A program made the position numbers and the translations under genes. Source: Mycolicibacterium alvei (lineage in GTDB: Bacteria; Actinomycetota; Actinomycetes; Mycobacteriales; Mycobacteriaceae). From it: a stretch of DNA of 64,000 nt. A model generated the notes under the pieces. It ran no database searches, was not told where the DNA came from, and saw only the letters and a program-made list of their open reading frames with translations. Shown piece after piece: positions 1-12,400 of the stretch. Location of the stretch: NCBI RefSeq assembly GCF_010727325.1, contig NZ_AP022565.1, positions 4,278,001 to 4,342,000 of the forward strand, written 5' to 3'. Each line of letters starts with the position of its first letter. Position 1 is the stretch's first letter.

Positions 1-640
1 GCATCATCATTCGGCCAGCGCCGTTCTGGAGTGCTTCACCGTCGGCGCGGCCGCTATCCGAATTGAGTTCTGTGTCCTTCTTTTTATCTTCCGGTTTGTC
101 CCCGGCAGCCTTCAGCACGTCAGCAGGTCCGAACTTCTGGCCCTTCAGTTCGTCATATTGGTTCCTGATGTCGGTGACGCGGAACCCGATTTTGAGCATG
201 TCCCCGTTGGCGGTGCTGACGGTGTTGTTGACCTGGGTGATGCCTTCTTTGGCGATCGGGATCAGGCTGTTCTCGCGGGCTTGGGAGCTCAGTGAACTGG
301 GCAGTGAGTTGACGGCGCTGTCGACCCAGGACTTCGTGGTGTCGAGTTGAGCGCGCCCGTTGGTGACGATATTGGCCGCGTTGGTGACTTCGGCGGCCAT
401 CTTCTTGTCGAGCGCCGCCAGCCTCTCGTATACGGCGGCATGCTCTTTGTTCGCGGCTGCATAGGACTCTGATCCCTTGCCTTGCCAACGGTCATCGGGC
501 AATGCCGAGTCGATCATGCCCTTCATGTTCAGCAGCTGGGAACTGCTGCCGTTGTACTGAGAGCCGTCGGTAGGGACGCCCGCGCCGAATGTGTCCTTCG
601 CCTTGGACCACGTCGAATAGAAGCCATCAAGCGCGCTCAC
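1..640 (-). CDS. EspA/EspE-family type VII secretion substrate-like protein (partial)
   Basis: The frame opens with GTG at 640, a few bases after a GAGGGGG Shine-Dalgarno sequence, and runs without a stop off the left edge, so at least 213 residues are coded and the C-terminus is missing. The N-terminus (SALDGFYSTWSKAKDTFG) and the following helical region with a W-x-G turn (RWQGKG) resemble the mycobacterial EspA/EspE family of ESX-associated secreted proteins. The distal part turns hydrophilic and lysine/aspartate rich (KPEDKKKDTE). GC content is visibly lower than in the next genes, which is common for ESX substrates that Lsr2 silences. It lies 57 bp downstream of a membrane-protein gene on the same strand. 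Family assignment is from remembered similarity; the secretion system used cannot be told from here. Confidence 0.72.
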   Translation of the reverse strand, partial: MSALDGFYSTWSKAKDTFGAGVPTDGSQYNGSSSQLLNMKGMIDSALPDDRWQGKGSESYAAANKEHAAVYERLAALDKKMAAEVTNAANIVTNGRAQLDTTKSWVDSAVNSLPSSLSSQARENSLIPIAKEGITQVNNTVSTANGDMLKIGFRVTDIRNQYDELKGQKFGPADVLKAAGDKPEDKKKDTELNSDSGRADGEALQNGAGRMMM

Positions 641-697
641 AGAAGCGTCCCCCTCGACAAATCCCGATAGTCAACCCTCAGTATCTCAGCACCTGAA

Positions 698-3421
<2,724 letters not shown>

Positions 3422-3427
3422 AAGATT

Positions 3428-3439
3428 GTGAGTACTCAC
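3428..3439. promoter_or_regulatory. perfect 12-bp palindrome, candidate TetR operator
   Basis: GTGAGTACTCAC is a perfect palindrome. It ends 9 bp before the TAGCGT -10 element of the amidohydrolase-TetR pair, where a bound repressor would block RNA polymerase. The regulator at 5245-5829 is the obvious candidate ligand. The sequence evidence is symmetry and position only. Confidence 0.55.
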
Positions 3440-3448
3440 TTTCTCGTT

Positions 3449-3454
3449 TAGCGT
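3449..3454 (+). promoter_or_regulatory. -10 element of a leaderless promoter
   Basis: TAGCGT lies 6 nt upstream of the ATG at 3461. This is the usual spacing for leaderless mRNA in mycobacteria, and there is no Shine-Dalgarno sequence before this ATG. Confidence 0.55.
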
Positions 3455-3460
3455 GGCGTC

Positions 3461-5242
3461 ATGTCCTACGACGTCATCGTTCGCAACGGCCTGTGGTTCG
3501 ACGGCACCGGCGCCCCGCCGCAGGTCCGCACGCTGGGAATCCGCGACGGGGTGGTGGTCGCGGTGTCGGCCACGCCCCTTGATGAGACCGACTGCCCGGA
3601 TGTCATCAACGCCGGCGGCAAATGGGTGTTGCCCGGTTTCGTCGATGTGCACACGCACTACGACGCCGAGGTCCTGCTCGATCCGGGCCTGCGGGAGTCG
3701 GTGCGTCACGGCGTGACCACCGTCCTGCTCGGCATGTGTTCGTTGTCGACGGTCTACTCCGACACCGAGGACGCTGCCGACCTGTTCAGCCGCGTCGAGG
3801 CGGTCCCGCGTCAGTTCGTGCTGGGCGCCCTGCAGGAGCACAAGACCTGGTCGGGTCCGGCCGAATACGTGAAGGTCATCGACGAGCTGCCGCTGGGCCC
3901 GAATATCGCGTCGCTGCTGGGTCATTCGGATCTGCGGGCCTCGGTGCTGGGGCTGGACCGGGCCACCACCCGCGGTGTCACCCCGACCGACGCCGAACTG
4001 GAGACCATGGCGGCCAAGCTCGACGAGGCGCTCGACGCGGGGATGCTCGGTCTGTCCGGGATGGACGCGGCGATCGACAAGCTCGACGGGGACCGTTTCC
4101 GGTCCCGCGCATTGCCGTCCACATTCGCGACCTGGCGTGAGCGTCGGCGCCTGATCAAGGTCCTGCGCAAGCGCGGGCGAATCCTGCAGAGCGCGCCGAA
4201 TGTGGCGAAAATTCATGAGGCACTGAACTTCTTCCTGGAGAGCAGTGGCCAGTTCGGTAGGCGCCCGGACGTGCGGATGAGCCTGCTGGTCTCGGCCGAC
4301 GCGAAGTCCTCGCCCGGTGCGGTGCGGGTGCTCGGGCCGGGAGTCCGGCTGCTCAACCGGATCCTGGGCGCCAAGGTCCGGTTCCAACACATTCCGGTAC
4401 CGTTCGAATTGTATTCGGACGGAATCGATTTGCCGGTTTTCGAGGAGTTCGGTGCCGGTACCGCGGCGCTGCACCTCAAGGACCAGCTTGAGCGCAACAA
4501 GCTGCTCGCCGACCCCGAGTACCGCCGCCGGTTCCGCAAATCGTTCGACCGCCGCGTGCTCGGACCGACCCTGTGGCACCGCGATTTTCACGACGCCACG
4601 ATCGTCGCGTGCCCAGACGAGACGCTGATCGGCAAGAGCTTCGGGCAGATCGCCGACGAGCGCGGCATCCACCCGCTCGACGCGTTCCTCGACGTGCTGG
4701 TCGACAACGGTGAGCGCAACGTGCGTTGGACCACCATCGTGGCCAACAACCGGCCGAAGTTCCTGGACAAGCTGGCCAAGGAACCGTCGGTGCACATGGG
4801 CTTCTCGGATGCCGGTGCGCACCTGCGCAATATGGCGTTCTACAACTTCCCGGTGAAGCTGCTCAAGCGGGTGCGCGATGCCCAGTTGGCCGGCCGGCCG
4901 TTCATGACCCCCGAGCACGCTGTGCACCGGCTCACCGCCGAGGTGGCCGACTGGTTCGGCGTCGCGGCCGGCACGCTGCGCCAAGGTGATCGGGCCGACT
5001 TCGTGGTGATCGACCCCGCCGGCCTCAACGACTCGGTGGAGGCTTATCACGAGGAACCGGTCCCGTTCTACGGTGGGCTGAGCCGCATGGTGAACCGCAG
5101 CGACGAGGCCGTTGTCGCCACCGCCGTCAACGGTGCGGTGGTCTTCCGCGACGGTCAGTTCCGCGACGGCTACGGCGAATCGGTGAAATCGGGCCGCTAC
5201 CTCCGCGCCGGTGCGGAGCAGATGGACCACACCCCGGTCTAG
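3461..5242 (+). CDS. amidohydrolase, N-acyl-D-amino-acid deacylase family
   Basis: This 593-residue metal-dependent hydrolase belongs to the D-aminoacylase/dihydroorotase-like amidohydrolase group. The N-terminal metal motif is VDVHTHYDAE (about residues 61-70). FSDAGAHLRN near residue 450 carries the late Asp, and a small beta-sandwich closes the C-terminus (GDRADFVVIDP). The family removes acyl groups from N-acyl-D-amino acids or opens related cyclic amides. The real substrate cannot be read from the sequence, and many actinobacterial members lack a known one. It is followed after 2 bp by a TetR regulator, so the two are cotranscribed and probably form a self-regulated catabolic unit. M. 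tuberculosis has no equivalent at this place, so the pair looks inserted between galE1 and the Rv3632-Rv3630 genes. Confidence 0.85.
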   Translation: MSYDVIVRNGLWFDGTGAPPQVRTLGIRDGVVVAVSATPLDETDCPDVINAGGKWVLPGFVDVHTHYDAEVLLDPGLRESVRHGVTTVLLGMCSLSTVYSDTEDAADLFSRVEAVPRQFVLGALQEHKTWSGPAEYVKVIDELPLGPNIASLLGHSDLRASVLGLDRATTRGVTPTDAELETMAAKLDEALDAGMLGLSGMDAAIDKLDGDRFRSRALPSTFATWRERRRLIKVLRKRGRILQSAPNVAKIHEALNFFLESSGQFGRRPDVRMSLLVSADAKSSPGAVRVLGPGVRLLNRILGAKVRFQHIPVPFELYSDGIDLPVFEEFGAGTAALHLKDQLERNKLLADPEYRRRFRKSFDRRVLGPTLWHRDFHDATIVACPDETLIGKSFGQIADERGIHPLDAFLDVLVDNGERNVRWTTIVANNRPKFLDKLAKEPSVHMGFSDAGAHLRNMAFYNFPVKLLKRVRDAQLAGRPFMTPEHAVHRLTAEVADWFGVAAGTLRQGDRADFVVIDPAGLNDSVEAYHEEPVPFYGGLSRMVNRSDEAVVATAVNGAVVFRDGQFRDGYGESVKSGRYLRAGAEQMDHTPV

Positions 5243-5244
5243 GG

Positions 5245-5829
5245 ATGGCCAGAACCCAGCAGCAGCGCCGCGAGGAAACCGTCGCCCGGCTACTCGACGC
5301 TGCCATCGACACCATCATCGAGGTGGGCTACGCCAAGGCCTCGGCAGCGGTGATCGCCAAGCGGGCCAAGGTTTCCGACGGCGCGCTGTTCCGGCATTTC
5401 CCCACCATGAGCGACTTCATGGCGGCCACCGCGCAAGAGGTGGCGCGCCGTCAGCTGGAGTTGTTCGCAAAAGGAGCAGCCGACATTCCCGCCGAGCGGC
5501 CGCCGTTGGAGGCGGTGCTGACCGTCTTGGGTGACGTCACCGGCAATGACACCAACGCGGTGATGCACGAGCTGGTCGTGGCGGCCCGGACCGACGAAAA
5601 GCTCAGAGCGGCATTGCAGAAGACGTTCGACGAGTACGTCGTCAATATCTATGCATTGGCGAGAACCGTGCCGGTGACCGAGCAGATCCCCGAGGGCGAT
5701 CTCGTGGCAGCGCTGGCGATCATGATCAACACCTTCGACGGTGCCGCGCTGTTTCGGCCGGTGCTGGGACAGCACGGGGAACTCGACGGCCAGCGGATCG
5801 CGTTGCTGACGGAGCTGTTCAGCCGCTAA
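5245..5829 (+). CDS. TetR-family transcriptional regulator
   Basis: This 194-residue protein has an N-terminal TetR helix-turn-helix (about residues 8-55; SAAVIAKRAKVSDGALFRHF), followed by an all-helical ligand-binding domain with no strong similarity I can name. The ATG at 5245 comes 2 bp after the amidohydrolase stop, so translation is probably coupled. Local repression of the amidohydrolase pair is inferred, with the palindrome at 3428-3439 as candidate operator. Its 3' end overlaps the convergent DUF2304 gene by 4 bp. Confidence 0.9.
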   Translation: MARTQQQRREETVARLLDAAIDTIIEVGYAKASAAVIAKRAKVSDGALFRHFPTMSDFMAATAQEVARRQLELFAKGAADIPAERPPLEAVLTVLGDVTGNDTNAVMHELVVAARTDEKLRAALQKTFDEYVVNIYALARTVPVTEQIPEGDLVAALAIMINTFDGAALFRPVLGQHGELDGQRIALLTELFSR

Positions 5830-6167
5830 GTATCTTCCGGCACCCGTACGTTCTGCAGGGCCACGGCCCGGGCCAGGCGGGCATAGCGCAGCTCCAGATC
5901 CTTGATGCGCAGGTACGTCGACAGCGTGACGAATACGAACGCGATGATGAGCATGTACTCCATCAGGTCCGTACCACGGTCCACCCCAAGCCAATTGGCC
6001 ACCACGGTGGTGTCGTCGGGGCGCAGGATCGCGTAGATGCCCGCCGCCACGAACAGCACGAAGCCGACCTTCACCCAGGCCTTGGATCGTGCACTGCGCC
6101 GGGACCCGAGCAGGTACGCCAACAGCACCAGCACCGCGACGATCAGCAGTGCCTGGATCCAGTTCAT
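5826..6167 (-). CDS. DUF2304 small membrane protein (Rv3632-like)
   Basis: This 113-residue protein has three hydrophobic segments (about residues 4-22, 33-48 and 66-85) and a charged C-terminal helix (LRIKDLELRYARLARA). The start is ATG at 6167, giving the classic ATGA overlap with the stop of the upstream glycosyltransferase; the open frame extends further upstream but only inside that gene. In M. tuberculosis the equivalent Rv3632 is coded next to PpgS (Rv3631) and is reported to enhance its polyprenyl-phosphate glycosyltransferase activity. The tight coupling here supports the same partnership. Confidence 0.85.
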   Translation of the reverse strand: MNWIQALLIVAVLVLLAYLLGSRRSARSKAWVKVGFVLFVAAGIYAILRPDDTTVVANWLGVDRGTDLMEYMLIIAFVFVTLSTYLRIKDLELRYARLARAVALQNVRVPEDT

Positions 6168-6862
6168 CGCGACATCCTTCTGCGTAACAGGCCGTCGAAG
6201 AGGATGTTCACCCCGTTGAGCAGTGGTTGCCCTTTGGACTTCGAGTAGTCGGTGTAGAGGATCTCGACGGGTTCCTCGGCTACGCGCCAACGGTTTTCGT
6301 ACGCCAGCGAGATGAACTCACCGGCGTGACTCATGCCGTTCATGGTGAGGTTGAGTTCGTCGGCGACGGTCTTGTTGAACACTCGCAGGCCGTTGTGCGC
6401 GTCGGTCAGCCCGAGGCTGCGACTTTGCGGGCTGAGAAACGCCGCGGCCCGGAGGATTACCCGCTTGAGCAGCGGGACGTGGGTGCTGGACTGGGACTCC
6501 GAGCTGGTGAACCGGCTGCCGACCACCAGATCGGCACCGTCGGTATCGAGCCGGTCGATCATCCGCACCACATCCTTGACCTGGTGCTGACCGTCAGCAT
6601 CGAATGTGGCGAACACGCGTGCGCCGGGTCGGCTGCGGGCGTATTCGACACCGGTCTGGATTGCCGCGCCCTGACCCAGATTCACCGGATGTGGGACGAC
6701 GTGTGCGCCCGCCGCCAAGGCCAAGCCTGCGGTGTCGTCGCGGCTGCCGTCGTCGACGCACACCACATGAGGGAAAACCGAACGCACATCGGAGACGACG
6801 TCGCCGATGATGCTCGCCTCATTGAAGGCGGGGATGATGATCCAAACGTCGTGAAAGCGCAT
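6164..6862 (-). CDS. GT2 polyprenyl-phosphate glycosyltransferase, PpgS-like
   Basis: This 232-residue family 2 glycosyltransferase lacks the C-terminal membrane anchor that dolichol-phosphate-mannose-type enzymes often have. Motifs include VWIIIPAFNEAS at the N-terminus, VVCVDDGSRDDT (nucleotide binding) and FATFDADGQHQ (the metal-binding DxD-like site). Its M. tuberculosis counterpart by position is Rv3631/PpgS, which makes polyprenyl-phospho-N-acetylgalactosamine for galactosamine decoration of arabinogalactan. The ATG at 6862 lies closest to the conserved core; GTG at 6874 and TTG at 6877 are also possible, and no start has a good Shine-Dalgarno. It is fourth in a five-gene operon, 24 bp after the flippase and overlapping DUF2304 by 4 bp. 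Confidence 0.85.
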   Translation of the reverse strand: MRFHDVWIIIPAFNEASIIGDVVSDVRSVFPHVVCVDDGSRDDTAGLALAAGAHVVPHPVNLGQGAAIQTGVEYARSRPGARVFATFDADGQHQVKDVVRMIDRLDTDGADLVVGSRFTSSESQSSTHVPLLKRVILRAAAFLSPQSRSLGLTDAHNGLRVFNKTVADELNLTMNGMSHAGEFISLAYENRWRVAEEPVEILYTDYSKSKGQPLLNGVNILFDGLLRRRMSR

Positions 6863-6886
6863 GTCGATGGGCACCAAACTACACGG

Positions 6887-8137
6887 TCATGACCGCGCGA
6901 GACTGGCCAGCGCGCCCAGGTGAACGGCGATCCCGATGAGTGGTCCGCACAGCAGCGCGATGACGGTGCGGGTCTCCAGCCCCACCGGTAGCAACAGCAG
7001 CGCCACTGCCGCGACCGTGGCGATGATCCAGCCCGCCGCGTAGGCCCGGTGCAGGGCGGCGGCGACGGTGGCGGCGCCGGTCAGGGTGAGCAGGGCGATG
7101 GCGACGGCGGCTGCGGTCAGCCAGGCCAGCAGCGTGCCGCCGGCGCGGTACTCGTCGCCGAACCCGACCCGCAGCAGCCAGGGGCCGAGGAGTCCCGCTG
7201 CGACCACGCCCACGGCGCCCAACGCGGCCACCGCGGCCGCCGGGCCCAGCAGTGCCCGCAGTCGCTTGTCGCGTTGGTCAACGAAGTGCGCGATCAGATT
7301 GCCCTGCATCGCGGTGAGCGGAACCAGCAGCGGCGCCCGGGTCAGCGTGACGGCGAGGATCACCACGCCGCCGGCCGCACCCAGGTCACCCGAGGTGGCC
7401 TTGAGCAGCACGGGGAACCCCATCACCAGGATCGCGCTGGCGCCCGCCGCGGCAATCGAGTGTGCGGCGCCGCGCAGGAACGTCGTGGGACTGCCCGCGG
7501 TGAGCAGGCCTGCGGCCAGACGCGCTGCGGGCGCGGCGATCAGCATGATCAGCCAGGCCACCGCGCCGGCCACGGTGGCCCACAGGAACCCGGCGAGTCC
7601 CCAGCCGAGCACGAACGTCGCCGCCGCGACGGCTACCCGGATTCCGGCGTCGGTGACCATCAGGGCCCCGTACTCGCTCCAGCGGTTGACCCCCGCGAGC
7701 ATGCCGAGCAGGGTGGCGTGCAGGCAGAACCCGGCCAGTCCGACGCTGAGCAGCACCACGCTCAGCGCCCGCGACTCGGCGAATACGTGCCCGCTCCACA
7801 GCGGTGAGCTCAGCGCGATCACCATGGCCGCAGCGATGCCGACGAGTCCCGCGATCCGCATCGGGTGGGTCGTGGGCGCACCGCTGAGATCGAGGTGTCG
7901 ATACGAGCGGACCTCACGGGTGGCCTCCTGTAAGAGGCCATTGGCGGCTCCGGTCACCAGACCGAACGCGCCCCAGAACACGCTGAAGATCGAAAATCCG
8001 GCCGGCTCGAGGTCACGCGCGGCCAGGTAGAGCACGGCGTAGCCGCACAGCGCGCTGATCGCCGTCGCCAGTCCGACGCGGGCGACGCTGCTGCGCGTGA
8101 CCGGGCCGGGTGCGGGTGCGCCGCCGGCATCGGTCAC
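6887..8137 (-). CDS. polytopic membrane protein, polysaccharide flippase-like (Rv3630-type)
   Basis: This 416-residue protein has about twelve hydrophobic helices, short loops and almost no soluble domain. It resembles MOP-superfamily polysaccharide exporters (Wzx-like) and matches Rv3630 by position. GTG at 8137 is chosen because it forms a GTGA overlap with the stop of the upstream aminopeptidase; the open frame extends 13 codons further without better support. Next to a polyprenyl-phosphate glycosyltransferase it is a natural candidate for moving a lipid-linked sugar across the plasma membrane. That function is inferred from topology and context; no transport residue can be named. Confidence 0.78.
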   Translation of the reverse strand: MTDAGGAPAPGPVTRSSVARVGLATAISALCGYAVLYLAARDLEPAGFSIFSVFWGAFGLVTGAANGLLQEATREVRSYRHLDLSGAPTTHPMRIAGLVGIAAAMVIALSSPLWSGHVFAESRALSVVLLSVGLAGFCLHATLLGMLAGVNRWSEYGALMVTDAGIRVAVAAATFVLGWGLAGFLWATVAGAVAWLIMLIAAPAARLAAGLLTAGSPTTFLRGAAHSIAAAGASAILVMGFPVLLKATSGDLGAAGGVVILAVTLTRAPLLVPLTAMQGNLIAHFVDQRDKRLRALLGPAAAVAALGAVGVVAAGLLGPWLLRVGFGDEYRAGGTLLAWLTAAAVAIALLTLTGAATVAAALHRAYAAGWIIATVAAVALLLLPVGLETRTVIALLCGPLIGIAVHLGALASLARS

Positions 8138-9471
8138 AGGTCCGGCAGCTCTTTGGAATACAACCAGGCCTGCCACAGCGGCTGCAGCGGCTCGTCGGTG
8201 TAGCCGGCGGCCAGCCCGGTGAAATCATCGGTGAACGCGGCGCTGTGCCGGTAGCGAGCCGTCCAATCCCTCAGCAGCGCAAAGAAACTGTGGTCACCGA
8301 TCAGGGTGCGCAGCGCGTGCAGGGTCAGTGCCCCGCGCTTGTAGACCCGGTCGTCGAACATGTCCTCGGGCCCGGGATCGGACAGCAGCAGGTCCTGGGG
8401 CTTGTCGCGCAACCGCTCGTGATAGTGCTTCGCCCATTCCGCGGCGGTGTGCCCGCCGCTGTCTTCGGACCACAGCCACTCCGCGTAGCAGGCAAACCCC
8501 TCGTGCAACCAGATGTCGCGCCAGCGGCGCGCCGTCACCGAGTTGCCGAACCACTGGTGGGCCAGTTCGTGCGCGATCAGCCGTTCGGCGCCGCGGTGCC
8601 CGTCGCAGTGGTTGGCCCCGAAGATCGAGATGCCCTGGGCCTCCAACGGGATCTCGAGATCGTCTTCGGTGACTACGACGGTGTAGCCGCTGGCCAGCGG
8701 GTAGGGGCCGAACAATTTGATGAAGAGCTTCATCATCTGCGGCTGATTCTCGAAGTCATGGTCGAAATTGCGGCGTAACTGCGGGGGCAGCACCGCATGC
8801 ATCGGTACCGGGGTCTTGGTCAGCCGCTGGTTCTCGTACTGGCCGATCTGCAGGGTGATCAGGTAGGTCGATGTCGGTTCGGCCTGCTCGTAGGTCCACA
8901 CGGTGTGTCCGGCGCGGGCTTTCCGGGAGATCAACTCGCCGTTGGCCAGGGCGTAGTAGGGGCTATCGGTGCTGATCTGGATCCGGTAGCTGGCCTTCGA
9001 GCTGGGATGGTCGTCGCACGGAAACCAGGAGGCCGCCCCGTTGGGTTGGCCGGCGACCAGGGCGCCGTTCGACAGTTCTTCGAAACCGACTTCACCCCAC
9101 ATGGATTCGATGGGCCGCGGGGTTCCGTTGTAGCGGATGACGACGGTCATCGCGGCGCCGGCCGGCAATGCCGAGGGCAGGGTGATCGACAGTTTCCCAG
9201 CTGAACATCGGTACTGGGCGGGGCGGCGGCCGTTCACCGAAACCCGGGACACGCTGAGAGCCTCGGACAGATCGAGGGTGAAGGTGCGCACTGCGGCCAG
9301 GGTCGCCGCGGTGATGGTGGCGGTTCCGGCCAGCCGGTTGATCGCCACCTTGTATTCGAGGTCGAGTTCGTACCGCGACACCCGGTACCCGAAATTGCCG
9401 TTGCGCGGCAGATAGGGGTCGATCACGGGCGGGGTTGCCAATTTCTTTGCAGCCTTCTTCGATCGGGTCAC
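8134..9471 (-). CDS. M1-family zinc aminopeptidase
   Basis: This 445-residue gluzincin has the zinc site HELAHQWFGN (HExxH, about residues 294-303) and the third ligand in LHEGFACYAEW, at the usual M1 distance. The beta-rich N-terminal domain holds the substrate region. It is about half the length of full aminopeptidase N, since the C-terminal helical domain is absent, like other short M1 peptidases of actinobacteria. The N-terminus is basic (TRSKKAAKKLA) with no signal peptide, so it should be cytoplasmic. GTG at 9471 forms a GTGA overlap with the stop of the Pls-like synthetase. Position between a synthetase and a flippase suggests it trims a product of the synthetase, an inference from context only. 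Confidence 0.88.
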   Translation of the reverse strand: MTRSKKAAKKLATPPVIDPYLPRNGNFGYRVSRYELDLEYKVAINRLAGTATITAATLAAVRTFTLDLSEALSVSRVSVNGRRPAQYRCSAGKLSITLPSALPAGAAMTVVIRYNGTPRPIESMWGEVGFEELSNGALVAGQPNGAASWFPCDDHPSSKASYRIQISTDSPYYALANGELISRKARAGHTVWTYEQAEPTSTYLITLQIGQYENQRLTKTPVPMHAVLPPQLRRNFDHDFENQPQMMKLFIKLFGPYPLASGYTVVVTEDDLEIPLEAQGISIFGANHCDGHRGAERLIAHELAHQWFGNSVTARRWRDIWLHEGFACYAEWLWSEDSGGHTAAEWAKHYHERLRDKPQDLLLSDPGPEDMFDDRVYKRGALTLHALRTLIGDHSFFALLRDWTARYRHSAAFTDDFTGLAAGYTDEPLQPLWQAWLYSKELPDL

Positions 9472-12400
9472 GCGGCAGGGTCTTCTGTCTTCTTGGCAGT
9501 CTTGTCGGAGGCCTTGTCGGCGGCCTTGTCGGTGGAACGTTTCTTGCCGAACATATTCCACGGGGCGATCGGGTTGCCCTGCCAGCGCGTCGACGCGGGT
9601 ACCTCGTCGCCCCGCATCACCAGTGAACCCGGCCCGACGGTGGCGCCGGCACCCAATCGGGCCGCGGGCAGGGCCACGCAGTGCGGCCCCAGCGTCGAAC
9701 CTTCTTCGAGTACCACGCTGTCCAACCGCATGATGCGGTCGTGGAACAGGTGGGTCTGCACGACGCAGCCGCGGTTGACGGTGGACGCGGACTCCAGCGC
9801 CACCAGATCGGCTTCGGGCAGCCAGTAGGTTTCGCACCACACGCCGCGACCGATGGAGGCGCCCAGCCCGCGTAGCCACAGGTTCATCACCGGGGTGCCG
9901 CTGGCGGCCCGGGCGAACCAGGGTGCGGCGACGGTTTCGACGAAGGTGTCCGATACCTCGTTGCGCCACACGAACGACGACCACAGTGGATGCTCGACCG
10001 CACGAATCCGCCCAACCACCAACCACTTTGCGATCACCGCGATGGTCCCGGCCACCAGTCCGGCGACCAGCAGCACCAGGCCCCCGGACAGCGCCGTCCA
10101 CAGGAAACCGAACCGGATCGTCACCGCCTGCATCGCACCGAGCACCGCGATGCCGATCGCGAAGGTGACGATCACCGGAATCAGCCGGCAGGTCTCCACC
10201 GCCGAGCGCATGATCTTGAGCCGGACCGACGGGTGGAACGTCCGCAGCGCATCGGCGGCGCTTGCGTTGCGTCGCAACCGAACCGGTGGGCTGCCCAGCC
10301 AGGAGGAGCCGGCCTTGGCTTTGTGGGGAGTGGCCGAGAGCACCGCCACCAGGCCGTCGTCGGGCACCTTGCGGCCCGGTTGGGTGATGCCCGAGTTGCC
10401 GAGGAAGGCGCGCTTGCCGATCGTCGCTTTGGCGACATGGATCCAGCCGCCGCCCAGTTCGTAGGAGGCCACCATGGTGTCGTCGGCCAGGAACGCGCCG
10501 TCCTGGACCTCGGTGAACTTCGGGGTGAACAATGCCGTAGAGATCTCGGTGTCCCTACCGACTTTCGCGCCGAGCAGGCGCAGCCACCACGGCGTGAGCA
10601 GGCTGGCGTAGATCGGGAAGAGGTAGTTGCGGGCCGCGTCCATCAGGCGCTCGGTGGTCCACAGCTGCCAGCCCACGCGGCTGCGCACGGGATGGTACCC
10701 CTCGGACAGTCGCACCGAGAGGATGCGCACCCCGATCACGGTCAGCGCGGCGTAGGTCAGCAGTGCCACCACGGCGGCGGCCGGAGCCCACGCGAGTGCG
10801 GGTAGCAGCGCGTCGGCCGGTGCGGCGGTGCCTCGGACGCCCCAGGCTATTACCGCGAGGCCGGCGGCCAGGGCCAGCAGCGGCAGGCCGGCGAGCAGCA
10901 GCGAGGACACCCCGTACACCGCGACCCACACCGGGGCGCGCCGCGGCCGGTGATCGGGCCACGGGTGACGGGCCTTGCCGGATTTCACGGCGGGTGAGCC
11001 CTTCCAGAACTGCCCGTTCTTGACCTTGCCGATCACGGCCGAGCCCGGTGCGACATCGGCGTTCTTACCGATGCTCGCCCCCGGCAACAGCGTGGTGCGG
11101 GCGCCGATCGTGGCATCGTTGCCGATCGATACCGGCCCGACGTGGAACAGGTCGCCGTCGATCCAGTGCCCGGCGAGATCCACCTCCGGTTCGACGGAGG
11201 CACGGTGGCCGATCTTGAGCATGCCGGTCACCGGCGGCGCCGAGTGCATGTCGACGCCCTTGCCGACGCTGTTGCCCAGCGCGCGGGCGTAGTAGACCAT
11301 CCACGGCGCGCCGGCCAGGTTCTCCGCGCCACTGGCATCGGCCAGCCGCTCGGCGATCCAGATCCGGAGATGGACCGCGCCGCCCCGGCGGTAGGTGCCC
11401 GGCTCGAGCCCGCTCAGCAGCATCCGGGCGAACAGCACCGCGATGCCCATGCGGCCCAGCGGCGTGACGAACAGCAGGAACCCGGCCAACACCCACCACC
11501 AGCTGAGGGGGTGCGCCCACGACACGATCCCGGTCTGGGCGGCCAGGTTGTTCAGCAGTGCCAGCCAGACCACCCACTGCACGCCGGTGAGGGTGGCCAA
11601 CGGTAGCGACAGTGCGACCTGTGCGGCCTGGGTGAGCAGCGGGGTCGGTTTGACCTCGCGGGTCTGGATCTGCGGCGGCGGTTTGAGTTCGTCGAGGTAG
11701 CCGGCCAGTGAGCCGAGCCGGGGGTGGTCGTAGAGGTCGGCGACGGTCACCAGCGGATAGCGCCGGCGTAGCGCGGCCACCAACTGTGCGGCGGACAGCG
11801 AGCCGCCGCCCAGCGCGATGAAGTCGGACTCCGGACCTTCGACGGGCGTGCCGAGTACGTCGCGCCACAGCCCGGCCAGCCAGCCCATGGTGCCGCCCAG
11901 TTGCGGGGCGTCCTGATCGGCACCCGCCGGTGGCGGCCATGGCAGTGCGTTGCGGTCCACCTTGCCCGAGGTGCGGGTGGGCAGATCCTCGAGCAGTACC
12001 AGCCGCGGGACCAGGGCTGCGGGCAAGGATGCGGCCAGCGCGGCCCGGGCGGCGGTCAGGTCGAAGTCGGGGTCGGTACTGGCGATATAGCCGACCAGTA
12101 GCGGGGTGCCGCTGGCGGTCTTGCGGACCGCGGCGGCACCGCCGCTCACCCCGGGCAGATTCACCAGTGCGGTGTCGACCTCACCCAGTTCGATGCGGCG
12201 CCCACCGACCTTGACCTGATCGTCGGCACGGCCCTGGAAGTACAGGCCGTCGGCCTCCAGCCGCACCAGATCGCCGCTGCGGTAGGCCCGGCTCCAGCCC
12301 AGCGTCGGCATCGGGGCGTACTTTTCGGCGTCTTTCTCGGGGTCGAGGTAGCGGGCCAGCCCGACGCCGCCGATCACGAGCTCGCCGACGTCGCCGATCG

